Shown: one piece after another, positions 35,572 to 43,767 of the stretch | How the letters are laid out: each line of letters starts with the position of its first letter | Numbering within the stretch: the first letter of the stretch is position 1 | Assembly: GCF_024436035.1 (NCBI RefSeq) | Contig: NZ_JANFNG010000012.1 | Coordinates: 1 to 64,000, forward strand | Length of the DNA stretch: 64,000 nt | Origin: Streptomyces humicola | GTDB taxonomy: Bacteria; Actinomycetota; Actinomycetes; Streptomycetales; Streptomycetaceae | Direction: 5' to 3' | Position numbers and translations under genes: made by a program | The notes under the pieces: model-generated | Database searches by the model: none | What the model was told of the DNA's origin: nothing | Seen by the model: only the letters and a program-made list of their open reading frames with translations

Positions 35572-36383
35572 ATGGCCAATCGACTCGCCGGCGCCACGTC
35601 GCCGTACCTGCTCCAGCACGCCGACAACCCGTGGACTGGTGGCCGTGGTGCGACGAGGCCTTTGAGGAGGCGCGCCGGCGCGGGGTGCCGGTGCTGCTGA
35701 GCGTCGGGTATTCGAGTTGTCATTGGTGCCATGTGATGGCGCACGAGTCGTTCGAGGACGAGCAGACTGCGGCGCTCCTCAACGAGCACTTTGTGCCGGT
35801 CAAGGTCGACCGGGAGGAGCGGCCGGACGTCGACGCGGTGTACATGGAGGCGGTGCAGGCGGCGACGGGGCAGGGCGGCTGGCCGATGACGGTCTTCCTG
35901 ACGCCGGAGGCCGAGCCGTTCTACTTCGGGACGTACTTCCCGCCCGAACCGCGGCCGGGGATGCCCGGGTTGCGGCAGGTGCTGGAGGGGGTGCGGGCGG
36001 CGTGGCGGGACCGGCGGGGCGAGGTCGGCGAGGTCGCGGCGCGCATCGCCGGTGACCTGGCGGGACGTCAGGTGACCTACGGGAGCAGCGCGTCGGCCGC
36101 ACCTGGTGCGCAGGAGCTGCACACCGCGCTGCTCACGCTCACCCGCGAGTACGACCCGGTCCACGGCGGGTTCGGCGGTGCACCGAAGTTCCCGCCGTCG
36201 ATGGTGGTGGAGTTCCTGCTGCGTCATCACGCCCGTACCGGTTCCGAGGCCGCCCTGCAGATGGCCCGGGACACCTGCGAGACGATGGCCCGTGGCGGCA
36301 TCTACGACCAGCTCGGTGGCGGCTTCGCCCGCTACTCGGTCGACCGGGCGTGGGTGGTGCCCCACTTCGAGAAGTGCGCATAG
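35572..36383 (+). pseudogene. Native 5' part of yyaL, truncated by the integrated element
   Basis: The segment begins ATGGCCAATCGACTCGCC and reads [19 protein letters not shown]. One base is then missing near 35629-35632 (the PVDWW codons), which shifts the frame. In the shifted frame it continues through [27 protein letters not shown] and [20 protein letters not shown], the usual family sequence. After FEK the match stops at the element junction and a stop codon follows two codons later. It is therefore doubly inactive. The complete copy is at 50586-52634. Confidence 0.88.
36366..36374 (+). other. Left attachment-site core (attL)
   Basis: TTCGAGAAG encodes F-E-K of the native gene and is the last sequence shared by the left fragment and the complete gene; the same 9 bases recur at 51384-51392. 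The sequence to its right leads straight into the serine recombinase gene. The exact crossover dinucleotide cannot be fixed from one genome. Confidence 0.65.
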
Positions 36384-36442
36384 AAAGGTCCACGTCTCGC
36401 TAGACTCTCCTTGAACGCACCGTCAGGGAGGGGCAATACGCG

Positions 36443-38059
36443 ATGCGTGAAGATCAACCGACGCTGGAAGCACTGGGGTTCACTGCCAAAGAGCTTGCCG
36501 AGATGGGGTTGGACAAGCCGGCCGAGGGGGAGCCCAGCGAGCTCCTGGAGGCATACCTCCGGCGCAGCAAGAAGCGGGAAGACCTGGCGGCGCTGCGTGG
36601 GCATCTGAAGGACATCGTGCGCTGGGCGCAGGGCCAAGGGCTCCAGATCCGGCGCGTGTGGTTCGAGCAGCTGAGCGCGTCCAAGACCTACGTACGGCGC
36701 CGCGAGTTCGAGAAAGCTACTCAGGCGATCCTCGAAGGTCAGTCGAAGACCCTTGCGGTGTGGAAGACCGACCGGTTCGACAGGCGTGGGATGGGCGCCG
36801 TTGGGCGGATGCTAGACGAGTTCGACATGCGGCGTGCGCGGCTCGTCTCCGTCACGGAGTCGTTGGACAGCTCAACGTCGGGCGCTCGGATCATCTTCGG
36901 GATTCTGAGTGAACGTGCGCGGGAGGAAGCCAAGGACATTGGCCTGCGTGTAAAGAATGGACACGACGAACACAAGGGGGAGGGGCGGCGTGGTACGGGG
37001 CGGCCTCCGTTTGGTCTCTATGGTCCTACGGGATCGGGCAAGGTGCAGCCCCACGAAATGGAGTTCGCCGCAGCTCGTCGTCTCGCTGACTTGCTGCTAG
37101 AGGGAATGACCACGACCCGTACGGCGTGGAAGCTGAACGAAGAGGGCTATCGGACACGTAGCGGAAAGTCGTGGTCTGGGACCGCGGTTAGCAAGCTCGC
37201 CCAGTCGCCCCTGTTTGCCGGGATGGTTCCCAACCGTATGCGCAAGACGGATGAGCACGGTAATCCCCTGGATGTGTGGGAAGGGTACGGGGAGCCTCTT
37301 ACTGATGCCGAGGGGAATCCCGTCATGTGCGGTGAGGGCGTCGTCACCGTCGCCGAGTGGTACAAGATCAAGTCTCTTATCGGTGAGCGGACGGATCAAA
37401 ACAGGCGCTCCGGCAAACCGGCCGTCAGGTATCTGTGCACAAGCATCCTGCGGTGCGGACGTTGTAAGGGACCGATGTCCCATCGTGGTGGCCGTTACCG
37501 GTGCGACAGGAGGCAGCAGCGAGGGGCTTCTATCTGCCCAGGCGTGGTATCCCTCGCGGCGCGTATTGACTTCGCTGTCGCGCAGGCATGGATGGCGCAC
37601 GTGATAAGCCTGGAGCCGGAAGACCCCGTTCTTATCACCATCGGCCGTCGGTGGTTGTCGTTTTCTGACCCTGAAACGCAGGCGAGGAAAGAGCACGCCA
37701 GGGAAGCTCTGGAGAGCGCTCGGAAGCGCGTGAAGAAACTTGAGGACGACTACTACGTGTACGGCAAGCTCACCGAAGAGCGGTACGAGGAGTTGAGTGC
37801 CGCACAGCAGGCGACAATCGAGTCTATGACAAGCACGCTTGAGGAACTTGACCGCGCGACGGATCTAAGTCCCCTGCGTGATGGCGAGATGCTGGCCAAG
37901 GCGTGGGACGACGACGAGACGACAATAGATGATAAACGCATGCTATTGCGGTGCGCGTTGAAAAAGGTCACCCTGAAGCCTGCCGCCCGACAGGGGGACC
38001 ACACGCCGATTGAGGATCGCTTGGTGTACGACTGGGTGTCGAGTTCTGATGCGGAGTAG
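36443..38059 (+). CDS. Large serine recombinase (site-specific integrase)
   Basis: A 538-residue integrase. The resolvase catalytic domain has YLRRSKKRED with nucleophile Ser42 and TDRFDRRGMGAVGRML. RRGTGRPPFGLYGP opens the recombinase domain at about 180. The zinc ribbon is CGRCKGPMSHRGGRYRCD plus a later Cys near 355. A coiled coil (HAREALESARKRVKKLEDDYYVYGKL) lies near 420-470. It would catalyse attP x attB strand exchange through a Ser-DNA linkage. GGGAGGGG is about 9 bases before the ATG and TAGACT at 36400-36405 may be its -10. It is 68 bases from the attL core, as expected for an integrase next to attP. GC content is below that of the host genes. Confidence 0.93.
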   Translation: MREDQPTLEALGFTAKELAEMGLDKPAEGEPSELLEAYLRRSKKREDLAALRGHLKDIVRWAQGQGLQIRRVWFEQLSASKTYVRRREFEKATQAILEGQSKTLAVWKTDRFDRRGMGAVGRMLDEFDMRRARLVSVTESLDSSTSGARIIFGILSERAREEAKDIGLRVKNGHDEHKGEGRRGTGRPPFGLYGPTGSGKVQPHEMEFAAARRLADLLLEGMTTTRTAWKLNEEGYRTRSGKSWSGTAVSKLAQSPLFAGMVPNRMRKTDEHGNPLDVWEGYGEPLTDAEGNPVMCGEGVVTVAEWYKIKSLIGERTDQNRRSGKPAVRYLCTSILRCGRCKGPMSHRGGRYRCDRRQQRGASICPGVVSLAARIDFAVAQAWMAHVISLEPEDPVLITIGRRWLSFSDPETQARKEHAREALESARKRVKKLEDDYYVYGKLTEERYEELSAAQQATIESMTSTLEELDRATDLSPLRDGEMLAKAWDDDETTIDDKRMLLRCALKKVTLKPAARQGDHTPIEDRLVYDWVSSSDAE

Positions 38060-38137
38060 CGATACCCGGGATACATCGGCCTCGCCTGTGAGCCGGGAGC
38101 ATGAGGGAGAGACGAAAAGGGTTGTGCTATCGGTTTT

Positions 38138-38524
38138 TCACCGTCCATAGGGACAGGAAATTCCCTCACGCGGACAAGCTACGAGTGCTCGTGAGTGGTA
38201 GCGCTGCTTCTTGGTGTAGTAGCCCCAGATCACATCGGCGCCGCGCTGTAGGTCGTCGTTCACGTAGGTCATGCGCGCGTCCAGGGGGAAGCTGTCGCCG
38301 TCAGCGGGGGCGTGCTCCTCGCCACCTTGGCGCATCCATTCGGACGCTTCTTTGCGGCCTGCGTCGTCGTTTGTGAACGTCTCGGCTACATGCCGGGCAG
38401 GCTTGCGGAGCCAATGCCCGATCTCAAGCGGCGGCGTGGGGTTGGTCGGGTCGACACGCAAGCTGTCGGCTGGCCGTTCATGGCCCACGTACTCGAATGC
38501 GTGCCAGTGTTCTGCAACGTTCAT
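38138..38524 (-). CDS. Element-borne hypothetical protein
   Basis: A 128-residue soluble protein beginning MNVAEHWHAFEYVGHERPAD and containing HWLRKPARHVAETF and VNDDLQRGADVIWGYYTKKQ. No family is recognised. GGAGGGAG lies a few bases upstream of ATG 38524. It faces the integrase and follows the next minus-strand gene by 86 bases. It is probably element cargo or a regulator. Confidence 0.7.
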   Translation of the reverse strand: MNVAEHWHAFEYVGHERPADSLRVDPTNPTPPLEIGHWLRKPARHVAETFTNDDAGRKEASEWMRQGGEEHAPADGDSFPLDARMTYVNDDLQRGADVIWGYYTKKQRYHSRALVACPREGISCPYGR

Positions 38525-38610
38525 CTCGGCTCCCTCCGCCGAAGGACCGACCCCCTGACGGGCAGAGGGTCGGCCCTGTCTCAGATCACCGCTCGGAGAC
38601 TATCCGGGCG

Positions 38611-39051
38611 TCAGCTTCCGTACGGTCGTCCGCAGTCCGAGTCGCACTGGGCGACGCTGGCGCCGTTGACGGTCCACAGGTCGTCGAAGACCTGGAACCG
38701 CGCTGTCTTCAGCGCGAGTGCCGCTGCCCGCACGGCGGTTTCGCTTCGGCCGGGTCCGCCCGGCGCGGGGTTGTGGTGCAGCATGCGGCCCGCGTGCTTG
38801 TCGCAGAACGCTGCGTAATTGGCGGTGTGCAGGATGAAGGCGTGTAGCCCCTTATCGACGTCGTCTGACGGGACCATGGGCTCAGTGGAGACGGCGACCG
38901 TAGCGAGGAACGCAACCGCCTGATCGGTGATCCGCTCGGCGCGCTGCTGTGTCTCACCGCTGTGGACGACGACGAAGTGAACGATGCTGCTGAACAGCTC
39001 GTCACTGACCAGGGACCTGCCGGTTCGCAGGTCATTTATTGTTGCTGTCAT
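38611..39051 (-). CDS. Element-associated protein related to glycine-rich-domain (GRDP-like) proteins
   Basis: A 146-residue protein with ITDQAVAFLATVA, DVDKGLHAFILHTANYAAFCDKHAGRMLHHNP and a Cys-containing end CDSDCGRPYGS. The segment V-D-x-G-x-H-x-F-I-L-x-T-x-x-Y resembles small actinomycete proteins annotated as glycine-rich domain-containing, common beside XRE regulators. Their function is unknown. ATG 39051 has GAGGAGGG 8 bases upstream. It may form one minus-strand unit with 39136-39665. Confidence 0.65.
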   Translation of the reverse strand: MTATINDLRTGRSLVSDELFSSIVHFVVVHSGETQQRAERITDQAVAFLATVAVSTEPMVPSDDVDKGLHAFILHTANYAAFCDKHAGRMLHHNPAPGGPGRSETAVRAAALALKTARFQVFDDLWTVNGASVAQCDSDCGRPYGS

Positions 39052-39135
39052 GCGTGTTCCCTCCTCGTTGGAGTGGTGCACTGCAGACCCGCTCCGGCCG
39101 TGGTCGCTGTCGAGGCATGCGGCCGGGGTGGGGGT

Positions 39136-39267
39136 CTAGGTGGGTGGCATTGCCACCGCTACGCCAATCACGAATCCACACGCTGCAGAGACCGTGATCA
39201 TGAAAAGCGGCCCTGCGAGGCGTCCGACGAAGGCGGCAAGAAGGTAGAACGGGCGCTTGACGTTCAT
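39136..39267 (-). CDS. 43-residue membrane protein coupled to the resolvase-like gene
   Basis: The minus strand encodes MNVKRPFYLLAAFVGRLAG followed by a hydrophobic stretch with CGFVIGVAVAMPPT: one or two short membrane helices. Its ATG overlaps the stop of the upstream gene (ATGA), indicating translational coupling. No function is known. Confidence 0.65.
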   Translation of the reverse strand: MNVKRPFYLLAAFVGRLAGPLFMITVSAACGFVIGVAVAMPPT

Positions 39268-39665
39268 GCGCCACCATCCGGAGCAGCGTTGAGAAGCCCA
39301 CGCTGTCGGTCCGCGCGTTTGGACGTCTCACCTGCGATCGTCTCAATCCAACCCCCAGCGCATGTCACCTGACGTGCGAATTTCTGCCGTTGCTCGGGGT
39401 CACGGCTGAGGCGGTCCCAATCACAGACGACACAGACGGTGGTCCGGCCGCCTCGGTGCGAGCCCAGCAGATTCGCAAGCATCCGGTCGAATTCGGGCCG
39501 GTGATCGTCGGTGAGGGCATCGTTACCGCAGTCGACCCACTCTCCGGCGATCTCCCAGCCTCGCTCCTCCGCGTACTGGCGGCACGCGCCCACGCGAAGC
39601 AGCATGATCGCCTGGGTCGGGGTGGCGTGGCGGTCGTAGATGAACGCCAGCGGCTTGGTGGTCAT
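39264..39665 (-). CDS. Resolvase-like protein without catalytic serine
   Basis: A 133-residue protein with the fold pattern of the serine-recombinase catalytic domain: an N-terminal strand (LAFIYDRHATPTQ), a helix with CRQYAEERGWEIAGEWVDCG, RPEFDRMLANLL, the strand CVVCDWDRLSRDPEQR and a later GGWIETIAGE. Where active enzymes have Y-x-R-x-S, this has YDRHA, so the nucleophile appears lost. There is no DNA-binding domain. It could be a regulator or partner of the true integrase. GGAAGG lies 6 bases before ATG 39665. It is divergent from the XRE gene. Confidence 0.75.
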   Translation of the reverse strand: MTTKPLAFIYDRHATPTQAIMLLRVGACRQYAEERGWEIAGEWVDCGNDALTDDHRPEFDRMLANLLGSHRGGRTTVCVVCDWDRLSRDPEQRQKFARQVTCAGGWIETIAGETSKRADRQRGLLNAAPDGGA

Positions 39666-39884
39666 GTCGGCCTTCCCCTGGAGCCTGAACGCCCGGGCTG
39701 AACGGCCCGGGACTAACAAGAGGTGTCCGCGTCTTGACTGCGGGTGGTGGACTGACCAAACCGCGCGCCATGCTGGACGGGCCAGCAATGACCCGCACGG
39801 CGCATACGGACATGCACGCCGCGCATACGGGCGGCTCGTGGGCATCCGGGCTCATGTACGAACTAGGTCAGGGGCGACACATCG

Positions 39885-41150
39885 ATGAACTGGTCAACGC
39901 AGGCCATCCGCGATGCTTCACGGACCGGCGATTACGGCCGGGTGGTCCGGCTGGCTCGGATTGCCGTAGGCGTATCGCAGAAGCAGCTCGGCGAGGCTTG
40001 CGGGATCAGCCAGTCGGCCATCTCCCGTCTGGAGATGCATGGGACTGCCTCCTACAACATGAACATCCTCGCGAGGGCCGCGACGCATCTACAGATCCCG
40101 CCGCGGCTCGTTGGCCTCGCGGATCACGCAGCGGCGCAGGCCGCACAGGTGAACGGAACCGAAGTGGAACGGCGCAACTTCCTCGCCGGTGCAGCAGCGA
40201 TGGCTACGGCACCGGTGCTTGCAGCTCTCCCCGCATCGAATGCGCCTGGCAGCGATGGCACCCAGGCCGCCACGCTTCGACTGGCTACCACGGCGTTTCG
40301 CCGGATGGAAGGCGCAACTCCCTCTCGCCATCTCTCCGAGCCTGTGCTTGCTCATCTGCGCCTCGCCCAGATCGTCGCGAGTGAGGCGGCACACGATGAG
40401 CAGCGCGCTCGGCTTGCTGCCGTCGGGAGCGAGGTTGCGAGTCTGGCCGGCTGGCTGTCGTGGGACATGGGAGACCATGGCTCGGCGCGCACCTGGTACG
40501 GGACCGCGATCAAAGCCGCGCAGCGCTCCGGTGACGGGTTGCTCACTGCGTATCAACTCGGGAGCCTTGCTCAGTTCGAGGCGAATACGGGCAATGCGGC
40601 TCAAGGGCTCAACCTCGTACAGTCTGCGAGACGGCAAATCGGTGACAAGCGGCCAGCGATCGCCGAAGCATGGCTGTCCACCGTTGAGGCGCTTGCTCAC
40701 GCCGCCGTCGGCGACCCCGATGCAACCGACGGGGCGTTGGCGGATGCAGCGCGCAGGACAGATCAGATCGCCGTCGAGGACCCGCCACCGTGGCCGTGGG
40801 TGTTCACTTTCAATCACAGCAAGGTCGCTGCTTGCCGGATGTCCTGTGGTGCTCGGCTGGGACTTTCCGCATGGGTGTTCGCTGCGCAGGACGCTGCGGG
40901 TGCTGCACTTGCCTCTGGGCATGAAAAGCAACGGGCATTGCTGGTGCTGGACGTCGCGTCTGGACATATGGCTGCCGGACGGCTCGATGGCGCTTTCGCA
41001 CTGGCCACGAGCGCGGTTGAGACGGGCCTGCGGTACCGATCCGGCCGCATTGTGGAGCGGGCCCGTGCGCTACGGCGCGCCTACACTTCAGCCACGCCAC
41101 CCAAGGTGGTGCGCGACTTCGACGCGCGGCTACACGGCGTCTACCTGTGA
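39885..41150 (+). CDS. XRE-family regulator with TPR-like ligand domain
   Basis: A 421-residue regulator. The N-terminal HTH spans about 18-75 (VVRLARIAVGVSQKQLGEACGISQSAISRLE). A hydrophobic patch (ERRNFLAGAAAMATAPVLAAL) and helical repeats resembling TPRs follow to the end. This Streptomyces type is thought to sense a peptide or other ligand through its TPRs. It is divergent from the resolvase-like gene; the 219-base gap contains direct repeats of GCGCATACGG near 39796-39830 that may be its operators. The SLOG-like gene follows after 24 bases. Confidence 0.88.
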   Translation: MNWSTQAIRDASRTGDYGRVVRLARIAVGVSQKQLGEACGISQSAISRLEMHGTASYNMNILARAATHLQIPPRLVGLADHAAAQAAQVNGTEVERRNFLAGAAAMATAPVLAALPASNAPGSDGTQAATLRLATTAFRRMEGATPSRHLSEPVLAHLRLAQIVASEAAHDEQRARLAAVGSEVASLAGWLSWDMGDHGSARTWYGTAIKAAQRSGDGLLTAYQLGSLAQFEANTGNAAQGLNLVQSARRQIGDKRPAIAEAWLSTVEALAHAAVGDPDATDGALADAARRTDQIAVEDPPPWPWVFTFNHSKVAACRMSCGARLGLSAWVFAAQDAAGAALASGHEKQRALLVLDVASGHMAAGRLDGAFALATSAVETGLRYRSGRIVERARALRRAYTSATPPKVVRDFDARLHGVYL

Positions 41151-41174
41151 CAGCTACGGGAAGGGGTACACGCC

Positions 41175-41651
41175 ATGCGACTGGGGATCACCGGACACCG
41201 CGGGATGCCCGAGCAGTCCGAGAAGCTGATTCGTGCAGCTCTGCGCGGCGAAGTGCAGCAGTACCCGCCAGATGACCTTGTAGGAGTCTCGTGCATCGCG
41301 GACGGCCCAGATGCGTGGTTCGCGCAGGCCGTACTCGATCACGGCGGACGGATCGAGGTCGTGATACCCGCGACCGCCTACCGTGATGGTCTGCCTCGCT
41401 GGCACCACCACACGTATGACGCGTTGCTTCGGCGAGCCGTCGAGGTCCATCGGACAGGTCTCGTCCAGTCGGACTCGCATGCTCACCAAGCTGGGAGTGA
41501 AATCTTGGTCGGACTGGTCGATGAACTGATCGCCGTCTGGGACGGGAAGCCCGCGCGGGCTTACGGCGGTACAGCCGATGTCGTTGCGTACGCGGAACGC
41601 ACAGGCGTCCCCGTCCGGGTCATCTGGCCCGAAGGCGCAAGCCGAGACTGA
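41175..41651 (+). CDS. SLOG/LOG-like nucleotide-binding protein
   Basis: A 158-residue Rossmann-like protein. It starts MRLGITGHRGMPEQ, has SCIADGPDAWFAQAVLDHGGRIEVVIPA in the middle and LVDELIAVWDGKPARAYGGTADVVAYAER near the end. The GITGHR start and the late D-x-x-x-A-V-W-D-G-x-P...GGT pattern are like SLOG-superfamily proteins, which bind nucleotide-derived ligands. GGAAGGGG precedes the ATG. It is in an operon with the XRE/TPR regulator, a pairing I have seen in Streptomyces. It could sense or make a nucleotide signal; this is inference. Confidence 0.7.
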   Translation: MRLGITGHRGMPEQSEKLIRAALRGEVQQYPPDDLVGVSCIADGPDAWFAQAVLDHGGRIEVVIPATAYRDGLPRWHHHTYDALLRRAVEVHRTGLVQSDSHAHQAGSEILVGLVDELIAVWDGKPARAYGGTADVVAYAERTGVPVRVIWPEGASRD

Positions 41652-41687
41652 TAGTTCCGAAGAGGAGTCTTCAGCCTTCAGTGGCAA

Positions 41688-41752
41688 CTCATCCTGATAA
41701 GCGGTTGACGCATGGCATGAGAAGACTGATGCTGTAACTCATCCGGACGAGT
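41688..41752 (+). promoter_or_regulatory. Promoter with two operator-like dyads (A copy)
   Basis: Site 1, CTCATCNNGATAAG, is at 41688-41701; TTGACG at 41705-41710; site 2, ACTCATCNNGACGAGT, at 41737-41752. The same three blocks in the same order occur at 48508-48578. Both sites are near-symmetric, so one dimeric repressor, probably the GntR protein at 47605-48387, may control both operons. Confidence 0.65.
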
Positions 41753-41806
41753 TCCTGACTGATGAGGTTGGGGTTCTCGTTGTGGTTCGAGTTGAAAGGC
41801 AGTCAG

Positions 41807-41992
41807 ATGGTTTCTCGTACGCGCATGCGGGCTCGGGCGGTTGCCGGGGCCATGGTGCTTGCGATGAGCGCGGGTGTGACCAGTGCATCGGCCCAAACCG
41901 ACGGCGGTAGGGGCGAGCCTGCGGCGCCGGCGCCGGAGCCGTCAATAGGCGTCCCCGGTCCTGCCAGTGCTGGCCCGGATCGACTCCGGTGA
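41807..41992 (+). CDS. Signal-peptide part of a split SH3-type secreted protein
   Basis: ATG 41807 opens a 61-residue frame with a signal peptide (RMRARAVAGAMVLAMSAGVTSASA) and a Pro/Ala-rich stretch, ending at TGA 41990-41992. The next frame begins at GTG 41989 and encodes an SH3-like domain with no signal of its own. A one-base shift near 41974-41980 would fuse them into one exported protein (SAG-P-GSTPVNTPPVVQV). A recent frameshift, a sequencing error or coupled translation (GTGA overlap) are all possible. AAAGG lies 8 bases upstream. Confidence 0.55.
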   Translation: MVSRTRMRARAVAGAMVLAMSAGVTSASAQTDGGRGEPAAPAPEPSIGVPGPASAGPDRLR

Positions 41993-42291
41993 ATACTCCA
42001 CCGGTTGTGCAGGTGGATGGGCTGCGGGTGCGGGCTGCGCCGGGCCTTGACGGCACGATCACAGGTCAGCTGTACGCGGGGGACCCGGTGGAGATCACCG
42101 CCGTTGCCAAGGCTGGGTCCTATCAGCAGTGGGACCAGGTAACGCTGTTGCGTGACTCGGCTGGTGGTCTGCCTGCGGGCTACACGGGGTGGGTCTCACA
42201 GGCGTATCTGTCCGCGCCGGTGTGCGGCTACGCAAAAGACGTGCAGTGCGCCTACTACGGCGAAGGTCAGTACTGGGGGCCGAGTTCGTGA
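41989..42291 (+). CDS. SH3-like domain part of the split secreted protein
   Basis: A frame of 100 residues with the bacterial SH3 pattern VQVDGLRVRAAPGLDGTITGQLYAGDPV, then a middle part with DQVTLLRDSAGGLPAGYTGWVSQAYLS and a Cys-containing tail (VCGYAKDVQCAYYGEGQYWGPSS). SH3b domains usually bind peptidoglycan. With no signal peptide of its own it probably depends on the preceding 61-residue frame. It is followed by a membrane protein and a lipoprotein in the same direction. Confidence 0.6.
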   Translation: MNTPPVVQVDGLRVRAAPGLDGTITGQLYAGDPVEITAVAKAGSYQQWDQVTLLRDSAGGLPAGYTGWVSQAYLSAPVCGYAKDVQCAYYGEGQYWGPSS

Positions 42292-42413
42292 GCGTCTGCG
42301 CTGAGGCGTAGGCGTCGGCCGTGCGGCGTCCGGCCTGGTACTGCGGCACCCATCGTGTGACCTCTTCCTTCCTGTTTTTTCTCTTTGTTCTCTTTAATCA
42401 GAAAGGGCTCTTG

Positions 42414-42923
42414 ATGAGCGACCCGAAATACTCTTACCCCTCACCCGAACAGGCGCCGGATACGAACGCTGCCGCGCCTGTGCAGGAGACGATGCCGACG
42501 CGCTTGCGCATGGTGCGGGTGCTGCTGTTCGTGATAGCGGGCTTGTCCATCCTGGTCGGCGTGTTCGTGGGGCTGATGGCGCATTCGTTCGCTGTTCAGG
42601 CGAGTGCGGCGGGCCTGACCACGAACATGATCTATGCGGAAGCTGTCGCGGCTGTCGTGCTCGGCGTCGTCGAGCTGGTGTTGGGCCTGCGGTTCAAGGA
42701 CGGCGGCAACGCGGTTCGGGTCACCACTCTCGTGTGGGGCGTGCTGGCCGTGATCGGCGGCCTGGCGCAACTGCCCCAGGGGGTGGTGGACATCGTGATC
42801 GGCGGGCTGGTCGTCGCCCAGATGCGCCATCCGGAAACCAAAGCCTGGTTCGAGCGCCCGCGCGGTTCGTGGGCACTGCGTGCCGGATCGGTCAACCCCT
42901 TTGAGCGCCAGGAGGAGAAGTGA
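42414..42923 (+). CDS. Four-helix membrane protein of the element
   Basis: A 169-residue protein with a Pro/Ala-rich cytoplasmic start, then four hydrophobic helices (VRVLLFVIAGLSILVGVFVGLM; IYAEAVAAVVLGVVELVLGL; VTTLVWGVLAVIGGLAQL; GVVDIVIGGLVVAQM) and a basic, Trp-containing tail. AAAGGG lies 7 bases before ATG 42414. The start overlaps nothing, but the end overlaps the lipoprotein ATG by one base. A strikingly pyrimidine-rich tract (42361-42396) precedes it. Function unknown. Confidence 0.75.
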   Translation: MSDPKYSYPSPEQAPDTNAAAPVQETMPTRLRMVRVLLFVIAGLSILVGVFVGLMAHSFAVQASAAGLTTNMIYAEAVAAVVLGVVELVLGLRFKDGGNAVRVTTLVWGVLAVIGGLAQLPQGVVDIVIGGLVVAQMRHPETKAWFERPRGSWALRAGSVNPFERQEEK

Positions 42924-43405
42924 TGAAGCGCACTGTTGCCGCGATAGCGACTGCTGTCTGTCTGGGCGTTGGGGCGGTGGGCTGCTCCTCGGCGCACAAG
43001 CCTGATGCGGCACCGTCGCACACGACGGCGAGTATCGGGCCGACTGCGTCGTCCTCGGCTGCTCCGGCCGCCCCGGCATCCTGTGACGCTGGTGCGCTGA
43101 AGCAGGTGACACAGCAGATGAACACGCCCGACATGCGCTCGTCCCTGTCGGCGTCCGGGGTGACGGTTACGCAGATCACGAGCGACAACACGTGTGATCT
43201 GGTGCTGATGACCACTGGGGCGCCGCATGCGCAAGATCAGGCTCTTCCCGTCCTTGAGCAGGCGCTGAAGGACGACGCTCCCCCGGCGGGCGACGGGATC
43301 AATGGCTGGGTGATCGAGGCACAGGGCGGATGTGTCCTGTTCTCGACTGATCCCCGGCAAGACGCCGGTCCAATGTGCTCGGCACCGAGCACGATGTCAG
43401 TGTGA
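42923..43405 (+). CDS. Element-borne lipoprotein
   Basis: A 160-residue lipoprotein. Signal peptide MKRTVAAIATAVCLGVGAVGC has a lipobox with Cys near residue 21, followed by a Ser/Thr/Ala linker. A compact domain with four cysteines (SCDAG, NTCDLV, GGCVLF, PMCSAP) follows. ATG 42923 overlaps the stop of the membrane protein (TGATG) with GGAGGAG upstream, so the two are coupled. It ends at a hairpin (43420-43451). Surface-exposed lipoproteins on conjugative elements can act in entry exclusion, but no such evidence exists here. Confidence 0.8.
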   Translation: MKRTVAAIATAVCLGVGAVGCSSAHKPDAAPSHTTASIGPTASSSAAPAAPASCDAGALKQVTQQMNTPDMRSSLSASGVTVTQITSDNTCDLVLMTTGAPHAQDQALPVLEQALKDDAPPAGDGINGWVIEAQGGCVLFSTDPRQDAGPMCSAPSTMSV

Positions 43406-43419
43406 GGTAGCAACGATGT

Positions 43420-43451
43420 GGCCCCCTTCCTGCTGCGGCGGGGAGGGGGCC
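43420..43451 (+). terminator. Hairpin after the lipoprotein gene
   Basis: GGCCCCCT (43420-43427) pairs with AGGGGGCC (43444-43451), extended by partial CC/GG pairing, 15 bases after the stop codon. Confidence 0.7.
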
Positions 43452-43767
43452 GCTGACGCTTGTGACCGCCGGTAATGCATAGGTGCGGGTGGCGTGTCAA
43501 GTCATCTGAGCAACACCTGAGGTTGACGTTCAGTCAGCATTTATTGATGCAGCGTTAGGCTGGCGATCTTTCCCGAATAGATGCCAGTCATATACGTGCG
43601 GGGGCGTTGTCGGTGGCGGGTGTCACGATGAGCGATTCGGCAGTGACTTGGAGGTGTTGCGCGGTGGCGTGCGGGCCCCGTGATCACACGGGTGACGGCG
43701 ACGGGGACGAGTCGGGCTGGACTGAGGAGGTGGATGAGGTGTCGGCGACCTGGCAGGCCGCTGAGGC

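Noticed and set aside
36366-36442. tRNA gene as attachment site
   Set aside because: No tRNA-like sequence lies at either junction. Both junctions are inside the yyaL-type coding sequence.
30981-41651. STAND protein, XRE and SLOG genes as one defence island
   Set aside because: The STAND gene lies outside the element with a pseudogene and a secreted-protein gene between. Nothing shows that they act together.
41762-41806. Upstream ATG for the split SH3 gene
   Set aside because: The added residues do not fit a signal peptide and ATG 41807 has the better RBS.
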